From Peptococcaceae bacterium UBA3937 (GTDB lineage: Bacteria > Bacillota > Peptococcia > DRI-13 > DTU073), in assembly GCA_002385735.1 (NCBI GenBank), contig DGEB01000062.1:1-12730 (forward strand): a stretch of DNA of 12,730 nt. The letters run 5' to 3'. The notes below the pieces were generated by a model. That model did not search any database and was not told the origin of the DNA. It worked only from the letters and a program-made list of their open reading frames with translations. Below are positions 6,324 to 12,730 of this stretch, in pieces. Both the position numbers and the translations under genes were made by a program. Each line of letters begins with the position of its first letter. Within the stretch, counting starts at the first letter, position 1.

Positions 6324-7176
6324 CGGTGCTCTTGACCTCCTTTTTGCTGAAAAAATCGTATACTTTTGTACTGAGAAGTACCACGAGAAGGATGATGACC
6401 GAAGTGAGCACAATAGTCCCGCCGGGGGCCAGGTCGAAATAAAAAGAGCTGGTAAGGCCGATGACGACCGAGGCCAGGCCGAAGCAAACCGACCAGAGCA
6501 TCGTTTGCCTGAAGCTGCGGGAAAGTAGCAAAGCGGCCGCCACGGGAACGGTTAAGAGCGAAGAAATGAGTAAGGCTCCGACAATTTTCAGCCCCAGCGC
6601 AATAACCATCGCGGTCAAAAACAGCAGCAAATAGTTAAAACGTTCCACCGGTATCCCGGCCAGGCGGGCCCCTTCTTCATCAAAGGTCAGGAAGAAGAAT
6701 TCGCGGTAATATCCCCAAAGCAACAGCAGGGAAAAGAAGGCTAAGACCGTGATGATCAGCAGATCCTGATTGGTGAGTGTTAAGATGCTGCCGAAAAGGA
6801 GGCTGGAAAGTCCGGTATCGGAGGTATTGGCAATCCCCATCAGAATCACGGCTAAGCCCAGCCCGGCGGACATGATAATGGCCAGGGAGATTTCAGCGTA
6901 ATTTTTGTAGATCATTCTTAATTTTTCCAGCAGGAACGCTGTGAGGAGCGAGAAAAAAAGGGCAAAAGGAAGCGGGCTGATGTTCCATAACAGTCCCAGC
7001 AGGACTCCGGTCAGCGAGACATGGGACAAGGTGTCCCCGACCATCGAAAGCCGGCGCAGGACAAGAAACATCCCGATGGTGGGGCATAACACGCCCACAA
7101 ACAAACCCACGATAAAGGCTTTTTGCATAAATTCATATTGCAGGATTTCCGGCATTTTGGTCACACCACTTTCCAT
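6313..7176 (-). CDS. znuB: Zinc ABC transporter permease
   Basis: 287 residues with about eight hydrophobic segments, in the ABC-3 (ZnuB/MntB/TroC) permease family. Family marks include VLCPTIGMFLVLRRLSMVGDTLSH near residues 29-53, SDTGLSSLLFGSIL, DEEGARLAGIPVE (the cytoplasmic loop that contacts the ATPase) and LKIVGALLISSLLTVPVAAALLL. The reported ATG (7174-7176) overlaps the znuC end by 16 bases. A second ATG at 7153-7155 begins MPEILQYEFMQKAF, closer to the N-terminus usual for this family, and could be the true start; neither has a strong ribosome binding site. With ZnuC and ZnuA it imports zinc. A manganese specificity cannot be excluded from this subunit alone, but the His-rich binding protein and Zur favour zinc. 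Confidence 0.94.
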   Translation of the reverse strand: MESGVTKMPEILQYEFMQKAFIVGLFVGVLCPTIGMFLVLRRLSMVGDTLSHVSLTGVLLGLLWNISPLPFALFFSLLTAFLLEKLRMIYKNYAEISLAIIMSAGLGLAVILMGIANTSDTGLSSLLFGSILTLTNQDLLIITVLAFFSLLLLWGYYREFFFLTFDEEGARLAGIPVERFNYLLLFLTAMVIALGLKIVGALLISSLLTVPVAAALLLSRSFRQTMLWSVCFGLASVVIGLTSSFYFDLAPGGTIVLTSVIILLVVLLSTKVYDFFSKKEVKSTDER

Positions 7177-7859
7177 TTTTCCGGGGGGATTTCGGTAACT
7201 TTTTTGTTGGCCATTAAAAGAAGGCGTGAGGCGTAGGGCCGCAAAGCGGCCAGGTCATGGGTAACCGCGATGATGGTTAACCCTTCTTGATGTAAGGCGG
7301 CGAGCAGTTGATACAGTTCCTGTTTGCCCCGGTTGTCCAGATTGTTGGCCGGTTCGTCCAAAATAATGATTTCCGGCTTATTTAACAGGGCCCGCGCTAA
7401 AAAGACCCGCTGTAATTGCCCGCCGGAAAGGGTTCCTAAGAGGGCGTCTTTTTTGGTCAGAAGACCTACCCGTACCATGGTTTCCCACGCCTGGGCCTTG
7501 TTTTTCCGTTGTCGTGCGGCAAGCGTAAGCACTTCCCAAACCGTGGCCGGGAAACCGGAGTTGATATGGGCTTTTTGCGGCAGGTAGCCGATCACGGGCT
7601 TTGGGGGCAACCCGCCGCCGATCTGTGCCGTTCCTTTTTGGGCTTTCAGCAAACCCAGGATGATTTTTAATAGGGTGGTTTTCCCTGAGCCGTTGGGGCC
7701 ACTGATAACCAGAAAATCATTTTTGCAAACGGTCAAACTAATCTGCTCTAAGATTGCTGGTTGCCCGGGATAGGCAAAGGAGATTTCCGCCAGCCGAAGG
7801 ATGGGCTTTTTTTGTTCCGGTGTTTCCTTGGTCCGGAGAGTTGCGTTTATGTTCTTCAT
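7161..7859 (-). CDS. znuC: Zinc ABC transporter ATP-binding protein
   Basis: 232 residues with all ABC ATPase motifs: Walker A GPNGSGKT at 54-61, Q-loop Gln95 in GYLPQK, signature LSGGQ at 144-148, Walker B IIILDE at 164-169, D-loop NNLD at 172-175 and H-loop His201. The block Y-LPQ-A/hydrophobic-FP-TV (residues 92-107) is typical of metal-type (ZnuC/MntB) ATPases. The ATG at 7857-7859 starts one base after the znuA stop, with GGAGGAG inside the znuA end serving as ribosome binding site. It is a peripheral membrane protein driving ZnuB. The first 20 residues (KNINATLRTKETPEQKK) precede the conserved fold and form a short unconserved extension. Confidence 0.95.
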   Translation of the reverse strand: MKNINATLRTKETPEQKKPILRLAEISFAYPGQPAILEQISLTVCKNDFLVISGPNGSGKTTLLKIILGLLKAQKGTAQIGGGLPPKPVIGYLPQKAHINSGFPATVWEVLTLAARQRKNKAQAWETMVRVGLLTKKDALLGTLSGGQLQRVFLARALLNKPEIIILDEPANNLDNRGKQELYQLLAALHQEGLTIIAVTHDLAALRPYASRLLLMANKKVTEIPPEKWKVV

Positions 7860-7860
7860 G

Positions 7861-8934
7861 TTACTTCTCCTCCAGGGCTAGCTTCAGATTTTGGAGGTTT
7901 TGGCGCATCACGCTGAAGTAGTCTTCACCGTTGGCGACGGCTTCTTCGGTCAGGCTGCCCAAAGGATTAAGCGGGAGCAGCTTTGTGTTGGTTTCCCGGG
8001 TGATGGTTTCGGCGACTTTGGGACTATAGAGAGACTCAAAGAAGATATATTTGATCTTGTGTTTACGGACGAAGTTGATAATTTCCTTGAGGGTGCCCGG
8101 TGTCGGTTCGGCTTCGGCGCTTAAGCCCATCATCGGAACTTGCGTTAAGCCGTATTCCCGGCAAAGGTAACCAAAGGCCTCGTGGGTAACCACGATCTCT
8201 TTGCGGGGACAGGCGGCAAGAACCCTTTGGTAATCCCGGTGCAGTTCCTGTAATTGCTGCTCCAGCTTTTGGTAGTTTGCCGCAAAAGAGGCTTCATGCT
8301 CAGGGGCGATCTGGATCAGCGCCTGCAGGATATTGTGGCAGAGCTCTTGCGCGCAAAGGGGACTAAGCCAGGTATGCGGGTCGGTTTGGGCGTGCCGGTG
8401 CGTTTTGTGGGTTGAACTATCCCCATGCTGTTGTGGCACTGCCTGGTGCGTGGCTTTTTCGTGGGAGTCAGTTTTGTTGGAGACTGTTTCGCCGCGGTGC
8501 GTTTCGTGGGCTTGCTCATCCTTGGGATGCTCATGCTTGATCAGGGAGATGCCGCGGCTGGCTTCGATCATCAGTAAGGGGCTCCTTTGGAGGGTAGCCT
8601 GCAGTTTTTCCAGGTAGGGCTCCATCCCGGCACCATGATAAAGAAAGAGCGAGGCTTTGCTCAGGTCGGCGATTAACTTGCTGGAAGGTTCAAAAGAGTG
8701 GGGGTCACTGTCGGCGGGAGTAATATTCAATACGGTCACTTTGTCGCCGCCAATTTTTTGAGTAAAGTCGAAAAGCGGGTAAATGCTGGTATAAACAACA
8801 GCTTGCGGAGAGGCAGCCATAGAAGGAGAAGGAGGTGTGGCCTGGTCGGTTTGGCATCCGGAAAGCAAAAAAAGGGCGGTGCCGAAAAACGCAAGCAGGA
8901 TTAAGACAAAAAGTAGTTTTCTTACGGACAGCAT
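7861..8934 (-). CDS. znuA: Zinc-binding lipoprotein of ABC transporter (cluster A-I)
   Basis: 357 residues. The signal peptide ends in LLSGC, so Cys27 is the lipidated first residue of the mature protein, which is tethered outside the cell membrane. Probable zinc ligands are His79 (in SDPHSFEPS), His187 (in DPHTWLSP) and His251 (in VTHEAF), with an acidic residue near FFESLYSPK. A hydrophilic loop at about 134-181 holds at least ten histidines, the mark of zinc rather than manganese binders. An in-frame TTG 21 bases upstream has no ribosome binding site. The ATG at 8932-8934 has GGAGG 7 bases upstream and a proper signal peptide, so it was chosen. It is the first gene of the operon and lies just after the predicted Zur operator. 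It captures zinc and delivers it to ZnuBC. Confidence 0.95.
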   Translation of the reverse strand: MLSVRKLLFVLILLAFFGTALFLLSGCQTDQATPPSPSMAASPQAVVYTSIYPLFDFTQKIGGDKVTVLNITPADSDPHSFEPSSKLIADLSKASLFLYHGAGMEPYLEKLQATLQRSPLLMIEASRGISLIKHEHPKDEQAHETHRGETVSNKTDSHEKATHQAVPQQHGDSSTHKTHRHAQTDPHTWLSPLCAQELCHNILQALIQIAPEHEASFAANYQKLEQQLQELHRDYQRVLAACPRKEIVVTHEAFGYLCREYGLTQVPMMGLSAEAEPTPGTLKEIINFVRKHKIKYIFFESLYSPKVAETITRETNTKLLPLNPLGSLTEEAVANGEDYFSVMRQNLQNLKLALEEK

Positions 8935-8947
8935 GTTTGTTCCTCCT

Positions 8948-8968
8948 AAATGCAAAAGATTAGCATTT
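8948..8968 (-). promoter_or_regulatory. Candidate Zur operator upstream of znuA
   Basis: A 21-base imperfect palindrome, AAATGC at 8948-8953 and GCATTT at 8963-8968, with two more paired positions on each side of the centre (16 of 20 flanking positions symmetric). Size and AT-rich arms are typical of Fur-family operators, though the core differs from the Bacillus Zur box (TCGTAATnATTACGA). It lies between the predicted -10 and the ribosome binding site, covering or adjoining the transcript start, where a bound repressor would block transcription. Confidence 0.6.
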
Positions 8969-8977
8969 GCATCTTAT

Positions 8978-9007
8978 ATTATATCCCAGCCCGCTTTGTT
9001 TATGCAA
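8978..9007 (-). promoter_or_regulatory. Candidate sigma A promoter of the znu operon
   Basis: Minus strand: a perfect -10 TATAAT (8978-8983) with TTGCAT (9002-9007) 18 bases upstream as a weak -35. The -10 is strong and the -35 matches only the TTG, as is common where a regulator controls access. The predicted start near 8971 abuts the palindrome at 8948-8968. Confidence 0.55.
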
Positions 9008-9025
9008 GAAAAAGGGGAGAGCAGG

Positions 9026-9073
9026 AAAAACAAAAGAAGCTTTCTTCAAGTAACGCTTGATGAAAGCTTCTTT
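9026..9073 (-). terminator. Long hairpin terminator after the M23 peptidase gene
   Basis: A perfect 12-base stem AAAGAAGCTTTC (9033-9044 with 9062-9073) continues, after a 2-base mismatch, into a second 4-base stem (9047-9050 with 9056-9059) around a 5-base loop. On the minus strand it is followed by TGTTTTTCC. It starts about 50 bases after the stop of the M23 gene and ends about 20 bases before the -35 of the znu promoter, insulating the two units. Confidence 0.8.
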
Positions 9074-9123
9074 AACAGGCAAGTCCGGCATATGTTGTAT
9101 TTGTATTTAGTAACGAAAAACCA

Positions 9124-10281
9124 TTAGAGATATTTAGTTGGATTAACCGGTTCTCCGTTTATTCTTACTTCAAAATGGAGGTGAGGACCGGTACTCCAGC
9201 CTGTGCTGCCTACTTTGGCGATCACGTCACCCTTTTGGACGGTTTGGCCTACGCTGACCAGAGTGGCAGAGCAGTGGGCGTAAAGAGTAACCTTGTTATT
9301 ACCGTGGTTAATCATCACTGTATTGCCGTAACCGCCGTTCCAGCCCACCTGAATCACGGTACCACTGTCCGCGGCCACGATGTTCGCGCCTTTGGGAGCG
9401 CCGATGTCCATTCCCGTATGCAACTTTCTTTTCTTAAGAATGGGATGATAGCGCATACCATATTGAGAGGTAATCCGTTTATAGCCGGGCGCCGGCCAGG
9501 TAAAGGTTCCTGTTCCTAAGGATTGTCCGGTAGTGCCCTGAGTTTTGCGCCGGATTTCTTCGGCAATCTTTCGCGATTGTTCCTCCAGTTCGTTTAAGGC
9601 CTGCTCCAGTTTGGCTCTTTCGGATTTAACCGAGGAATACAATTTTTGCTGACGTGAACTGGCGACGGCTAATTCGCGTTTTTGGGCATTTTGGTGCTCT
9701 TTTAAAGTGGCTAAAGCCTGCTTTTTCTCCTCGATCGCTTTTTGTTTTTCTTGAATCGAGGTAACTTTCGCCTGGGTTTCACAGATCAGGTTTTTGTTGT
9801 TTTCCGTAAGGCGGCTTAACAGATCCCAACGGGTTAAAAAGTCGGTAATAGTTGTGGAGCCGAACAGAACCTCCAGAATATGTACGTCCCCCTGCTGATA
9901 TATGGCGATCAGCCGCTTTTCGAGGGTTTCCTTGCAGTTTTCCAGTGTTTCGGATTCCTTGGCCAGCTCTTGTTCCAGGGCAATTAATTCCCGCTGGAGG
10001 TTATAGAGCTGGGATTCGGTACTTTTTAACTGCCGGGAGGTTTTACTTAAAGTATTATTAATGGCCTTTAATTCCAAATAGGTTTTATTTTCTTCATTTT
10101 TCTTCGATTGAAGCAGGCTCTGGTTCTGTTTAATCTGCTGACTCAGCATTTCCTGTTGTTTTTTTAAATCTAACTCCGTTCCATAGAGCGGGGAAAGAGG
10201 AAAAAGGCTGGTGGTTATAAAGAAACAGGTGGTAATCGTTGTTACTTTGAGCCAAGAAAAGTTGTTAGAATATTTCACCAC
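9124..10281 (-). CDS. Secreted coiled-coil M23 murein endopeptidase (EnvC/NlpD-like)
   Basis: 385 residues. An N-terminal hydrophobic signal (about residues 10-33) is followed by a long coiled coil (about 37-255, rich in Q, K, E and L), then a peptidase M23 (lysostaphin/LytM) domain at about 265-382. Zinc ligands are His288 and Asp292 (HTGMD) and His369 (HLHFE); His336 (YAH) and His367 complete the site, so the enzyme appears active. M23 enzymes cut peptide cross-links of peptidoglycan. This coiled coil-plus-M23 layout is shared by EnvC and by many Firmicute cell-wall hydrolases. Two adjacent GTG codons (10281, 10278) can start it, with AAGGAGG 6 or 9 bases upstream; no ATG fits. It follows the 676-residue gene by 76 bases on the same strand and may be cotranscribed. 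A role in wall remodelling during growth or sporulation is inferred. Confidence 0.93.
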   Translation of the reverse strand: MVKYSNNFSWLKVTTITTCFFITTSLFPLSPLYGTELDLKKQQEMLSQQIKQNQSLLQSKKNEENKTYLELKAINNTLSKTSRQLKSTESQLYNLQRELIALEQELAKESETLENCKETLEKRLIAIYQQGDVHILEVLFGSTTITDFLTRWDLLSRLTENNKNLICETQAKVTSIQEKQKAIEEKKQALATLKEHQNAQKRELAVASSRQQKLYSSVKSERAKLEQALNELEEQSRKIAEEIRRKTQGTTGQSLGTGTFTWPAPGYKRITSQYGMRYHPILKKRKLHTGMDIGAPKGANIVAADSGTVIQVGWNGGYGNTVMINHGNNKVTLYAHCSATLVSVGQTVQKGDVIAKVGSTGWSTGPHLHFEVRINGEPVNPTKYL

Positions 10282-10306
10282 TATATACCTCCTTGATACC
10301 TGTTTG

Positions 10307-10341
10307 CCACTAGCAATACTTCGACATTGATTTTATAAATC
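10307..10341 (-). other. Bipartite GCAGGA ... TGTCGAA element of unknown role
   Basis: In the 76-base gap before the M23 gene, the minus strand carries GCAGGA, a 13-base imperfect palindrome GATTTATAAAATC, then TGTCGAAGTATTGCTAG. It is followed by the ribosome binding site of the M23 gene. No clear sigma A promoter or terminator is seen in the gap. The layout looks like a deliberate signal (promoter, regulator site or RNA leader) rather than filler, but nothing in the sequence fixes its function. Confidence 0.3.
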
Positions 10342-10357
10342 CTGCTACTTTTTGTGT

Positions 10358-12388
10358 TTATTTCTGAGAAAAATTGGTGTTTTTCACTTTCCGCACGAAT
10401 TTAGTAATATAACCGTGTTTCCCCAGCCAGGCAAAACCGATGATGATAATCAAAGCGAGGACATAGGACCCCACAGTGTGCCATCCTGTAAACAGGTACA
10501 ATTGAAGGGGGCTTAGTCCATAACTGTGCATTAACGCCTGGCGCCAGTTTTGGCCTTCTCCGATTTTACATAATAATTGGGCAAATCGATGGTAATCTTT
10601 TTGCTGGAGGTATTTAAAAACATAATAGTACCAGTTTTTACCCAATAACAAGGCATCGCCAAATTTGGCGATCTCCTTTTCAGGGAGGTAGTTCCAGCCT
10701 GCGCCATACCAGTAACTTAAAAAATGGCGGTGGACGGCAATCCGGGCCTGTTTGGGGGAAAAGGGAGCCGGAGTGTACTGCATGAAAATGACCCCCTGAT
10801 AATCTTTAATGAAGTCATAGTTTTTGCCCATGAAGATGAAAAGGGGGCTTTTGGCTTCAATAGGCACAAAGCCAACTTCCTGGGCAATGTTCAAATAGCT
10901 TTTGAACCAGGCGTACAGCTTGTTTTGTTCCCGCGGCGTGTAATCCGCCAGGATCAGGTTGGCCCCATCCAGGACGAAGGTTTCGCTTTGAAAATCCTCG
11001 GTCAGGTAGAAGGCCTCTTTTGTTCCGGTGGTAACCTTATTGCCGCTAAAATCCACGGCGCTGATTTCAAAATAGAGGCGTTTAAAAGGACTGGGGGCGG
11101 GGACAAAAAAGACCGGTTCGTATTCATAGTAAAATTGCTGGGCCTGTAGTGCCATTTCTTCGGTTCTTTCGCCTTCCCAGTGGTAGTGGAGCGTAACCTG
11201 GTCAATGTCACCATCAGGGTCCGTCAGGTGGCCTTTGATCGTAATTCCCTTCTTGTTCATATTGGTATCGGTATATTTGATGATAATTTGCGGGGCGGAG
11301 GACTCCCTTTCTCCATCGGGCAGTTGGGCGAGGAGCCATGGTTGCAAGAGTGCATGCACTTCGTGTTCGCGTACTTTTTCCAATAAATCTTCCAGTTTGC
11401 CGGGATGCTGAGCCAGGCTTTTCCCCAGTTCCCAGTACGCCCGGGGATACGCCTCCTCGCTGTCGACGAGTTCCTCGAAGATGGAGAGGGCTTTTTGCTG
11501 GTAATTTGTTTTGGTTAGATAATAGGCTTGTCCCAGCTTTAACAGGCGCTTGTCATGTTTGTTCTTTACTTCGCGGGCCTTTTTCTCCAGGATTTCCGCG
11601 GCCGTTTTATAGCCGCCCAGGGCCGTTAGTTCCTGGAGTTGGGCTTTTTCGCCGGGAGAAAGGAGCTTTTGCCAGGACTTCATTTCTTCCTGGAGGCTGG
11701 CCAAAATCAGGATGTCTTTTTTCTCCGCGTTGGCGGCTTGCTCCCAAACCAGGGAATTCCTTTTAAATTGAAAGCTGTAGGGAACAAGCTTGAGGATTTG
11801 CCCGGGATGGGTGTCTTTAAAGTTTAGAGTAAGGGAAAAGGAAGGAGAACTTGTATTTCCCCAGAACGCAGATTTTTCAGGATTAAAGCGGTATCCTGTT
11901 TTCATGATTCCTGCTTCGTCCACGCTGTTTTCGATGGTGTAGATAAGATGCAGGTTGATTTCCGCTTTTGCTTCCAGTTGCAGTTCCCAGACTTGGGCGT
12001 TTAAACGGGGTTCCAAGGTGCTTTCCTTCTTTTCTTCATTGCAGTATATTTCTAAAGCTGAGGTAATGTTGGGCAGCCCGAGCTTAACCTTGACCTTTTT
12101 TTCCTCGGGGTTGACGATTTTATAAGCACCTTGGACGGTTGTGCTGAGTTCCGACCAATCCAGGGTGATTCTTTCTTCATGTAACTCCAGGCTGGTTTTG
12201 GCCAGCGGGAAAATCGCTTGCGGAAAGACCCCGGGGAAACTGCTCTCCGCAGGCACGGTGACTGTGTTTGAGCTAACGGGGGCTACCACACTTTGCGCTG
12301 CCGTTGACGCGGCCACAGCCGGTGCCGGCAAAAGAATGCCCAGGAAGAACAGTAAAAAGAGGGTGATCATAAAGCGAGTATTTTTCAA
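10358..12388 (-). CDS. Exported, membrane-anchored protein with TPR-like region and degenerate MA-type peptidase-like domain
   Basis: 676 residues, no confident family name. Order of parts: signal peptide (about 1-27, ending PAVAA); a beta-rich domain (about 55-230) with phrases such as YKIVNPEEKKVKVKLGLP that resemble DUF4424-like modules; a TPR-like helical region (about 245-345, LLKLGQAYYLTKTNYQQKALSIFEEL); an Ig-like beta domain (about 360-450, LTDPDGDIDQVTLHY, ISAVDFSGN); and a domain at about 465-635 that resembles gluzincin (MA clan) peptidases, including the closing pattern ALMHSYGLSPLQL. Where HExxH is expected there is HRHFL (553-557), so catalysis is doubtful. One transmembrane helix (about 641-656) and a basic tail follow, placing the bulk outside the cell. 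The start is TTG at 12386-12388, supported by GAGGAGG 8 bases upstream; the first ATG (12370) has no such site. It precedes the M23 gene on the same strand. Confidence 0.85.
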   Translation of the reverse strand: MKNTRFMITLFLLFFLGILLPAPAVAASTAAQSVVAPVSSNTVTVPAESSFPGVFPQAIFPLAKTSLELHEERITLDWSELSTTVQGAYKIVNPEEKKVKVKLGLPNITSALEIYCNEEKKESTLEPRLNAQVWELQLEAKAEINLHLIYTIENSVDEAGIMKTGYRFNPEKSAFWGNTSSPSFSLTLNFKDTHPGQILKLVPYSFQFKRNSLVWEQAANAEKKDILILASLQEEMKSWQKLLSPGEKAQLQELTALGGYKTAAEILEKKAREVKNKHDKRLLKLGQAYYLTKTNYQQKALSIFEELVDSEEAYPRAYWELGKSLAQHPGKLEDLLEKVREHEVHALLQPWLLAQLPDGERESSAPQIIIKYTDTNMNKKGITIKGHLTDPDGDIDQVTLHYHWEGERTEEMALQAQQFYYEYEPVFFVPAPSPFKRLYFEISAVDFSGNKVTTGTKEAFYLTEDFQSETFVLDGANLILADYTPREQNKLYAWFKSYLNIAQEVGFVPIEAKSPLFIFMGKNYDFIKDYQGVIFMQYTPAPFSPKQARIAVHRHFLSYWYGAGWNYLPEKEIAKFGDALLLGKNWYYYVFKYLQQKDYHRFAQLLCKIGEGQNWRQALMHSYGLSPLQLYLFTGWHTVGSYVLALIIIIGFAWLGKHGYITKFVRKVKNTNFSQK

Positions 12389-12504
12389 GACAATAGCCTC
12401 CTCACAAAAAACGGATCTGCGTTTAATTTTATCACAACTCGGCAGATGACGACCAGTTCTCTCTTTTTACTTTTTCCGGCATCGCGGAAAGACCCCCTGG
12501 GCAC

Positions 12505-12545
12505 AAAAAAGGGGCTGTGTGAATTCAAGTTTCACACAAGCCCCT
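12505..12545 (-). terminator. Rho-independent terminator after the right-edge gene
   Basis: Stem AGGGGC plus TGTGTGAA (14 pairs in two blocks, 12510-12523 with 12531-12545, one bulged base at 12539) around a 7-base loop. On the minus strand it is followed by six T residues. It starts 27 bases after the stop of the partial gene at the right edge and separates it from the 676-residue gene. Confidence 0.85.
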
Positions 12546-12571
12546 GGTGAACTAGGTATTTGCTTGAGAGC

Positions 12572-12730
12572 TTAACGAGCAAAGCGTCCGAAAAGGTCTT
12601 CATAGCTGAGATTGGGGATGATAACGTCGGAATTAGGACCAATACCGGGAGCAATAATATAAGTCTGGCCGGAACGGTTATTATTATTCGGGCGTGAACT
12701 GCTAGGCCGGGAACTATTACCGGAACGAGG
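12572..12730 (-). CDS. C-terminal part of an unidentified protein with Ser/Asn/Arg-rich linker
   Basis: 52 codons and a TAA stop are visible; the gene begins beyond the right edge. The first half is a low-complexity stretch rich in Ser, Asn, Arg and Pro (PRSGNSSRPSSSRPNNNNRS). The last half, TYIIAPGIGPNSD then VIIPNLSYEDLFGRFAR, looks like a conserved, partly hydrophobic C-terminal tail. The open frame has no internal stop and ends just before a strong terminator, which supports it being a real gene end. Such a linker is common in surface or spore coat proteins, but no function can be assigned from this fragment. Confidence 0.65.
   Translation of the reverse strand, partial: PRSGNSSRPSSSRPNNNNRSGQTYIIAPGIGPNSDVIIPNLSYEDLFGRFAR

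Noticed and set aside
6324..6413. Thirty extra residues ahead of the Fur-family regulator
   Set aside because: They overlap the znuB coding sequence in another frame, show no family similarity, and have no plausible start signal; the ATG at 6323 fits the family length.
8935..8955. Upstream TTG start for znuA
   Set aside because: It lies inside the predicted operator, lacks a ribosome binding site, and the ATG at 8934 has GGAGG at 7 bases and a clean signal peptide.
11338..11766. 142-codon plus-strand open frame inside the 676-residue gene
   Set aside because: It is antisense to a well-supported gene, has Arg/Pro-rich composition typical of shadow frames, and no ribosome binding site was seen.
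12426..12455. Extended -10-like TGTGATAAAAT upstream of the 676-residue gene
   Set aside because: The -10 is plausible but no acceptable -35 is found at 16-18 bases, so I do not list it as a promoter.
1..12730. CRISPR arrays, tRNA/rRNA genes, insertion sequences, attachment sites
   Set aside because: No spaced repeats, cloverleaf-like segments, transposase frames or paired terminal repeats were noticed on reading both strands.

Overview
The window reads as chromosomal DNA of an anaerobic, endospore-forming Firmicute, most like the Peptococcaceae/Desulfotomaculum-type Clostridia. The evidence is a complete gerA-type spore germination operon, strong AGGAGG-class ribosome binding sites, 4-base ATGA stop/start overlaps, moderate G+C, and lipoprotein signals ending in LTAC or LSGC. 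No phage, insertion sequence, CRISPR array, tRNA or rRNA was seen. No intergenic stretch exceeds about 205 bases.

Left part (1-1192, minus strand): a phosphosulfolactate synthase (ComA family) gene whose 3' end lies beyond the left edge, then a strong hairpin terminator (about 720-758), then a 132-residue all-helical protein of unknown function, perhaps a degenerate ferritin-like bundle. Both minus-strand genes have upstream a -10-like CATAnnnTA as used by the mother-cell sigma factor K. This suggests, but does not prove, sporulation-specific expression.

Centre-left (1318-5778, plus strand): a tightly overlapping four-gene operon for a germinant receptor. It comprises GerA (A subunit, with a roughly 100-residue charged low-complexity insertion near its N-terminus), GerB (B subunit, APC-type permease fold), GerC (C subunit lipoprotein) and a 59-residue two-helix membrane protein resembling the small D-type accessory subunits of Bacillus germinant receptors. 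A forespore-type (sigma G/F-like) promoter candidate precedes it and overlaps the divergent promoter of the helical gene.

Centre-right (5883-8934, minus strand): a zinc-uptake operon in the order znuA-znuC-znuB-fur/zur, with near-zero spacing or overlaps. A sigma-A-like promoter upstream of znuA is followed by a 21-base AT-rich palindrome that is a good candidate Zur operator. The regulator is the last gene, so it probably represses its own operon when zinc is plentiful. A terminator follows at 5824-5853.

Right part (9124-12730, minus strand): a 676-residue exported, membrane-anchored protein with a TPR-like region and a C-terminal domain that looks like an MA-clan (gluzincin) peptidase lacking its HExxH site, followed by a secreted coiled-coil/M23 murein endopeptidase. 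A long hairpin terminator lies between the M23 gene and znuA. At the right edge is the C-terminal 52 codons of an unidentified protein with a Ser/Asn/Arg-rich linker, closed by another hairpin terminator.

No clearly unprecedented multi-gene system was found. The most informative oddities are the charged insertion in GerA, the small fourth gene of the ger operon, the overlapping divergent sporulation-type promoters, the probable dead peptidase, and an unexplained bipartite element at about 10307-10341.
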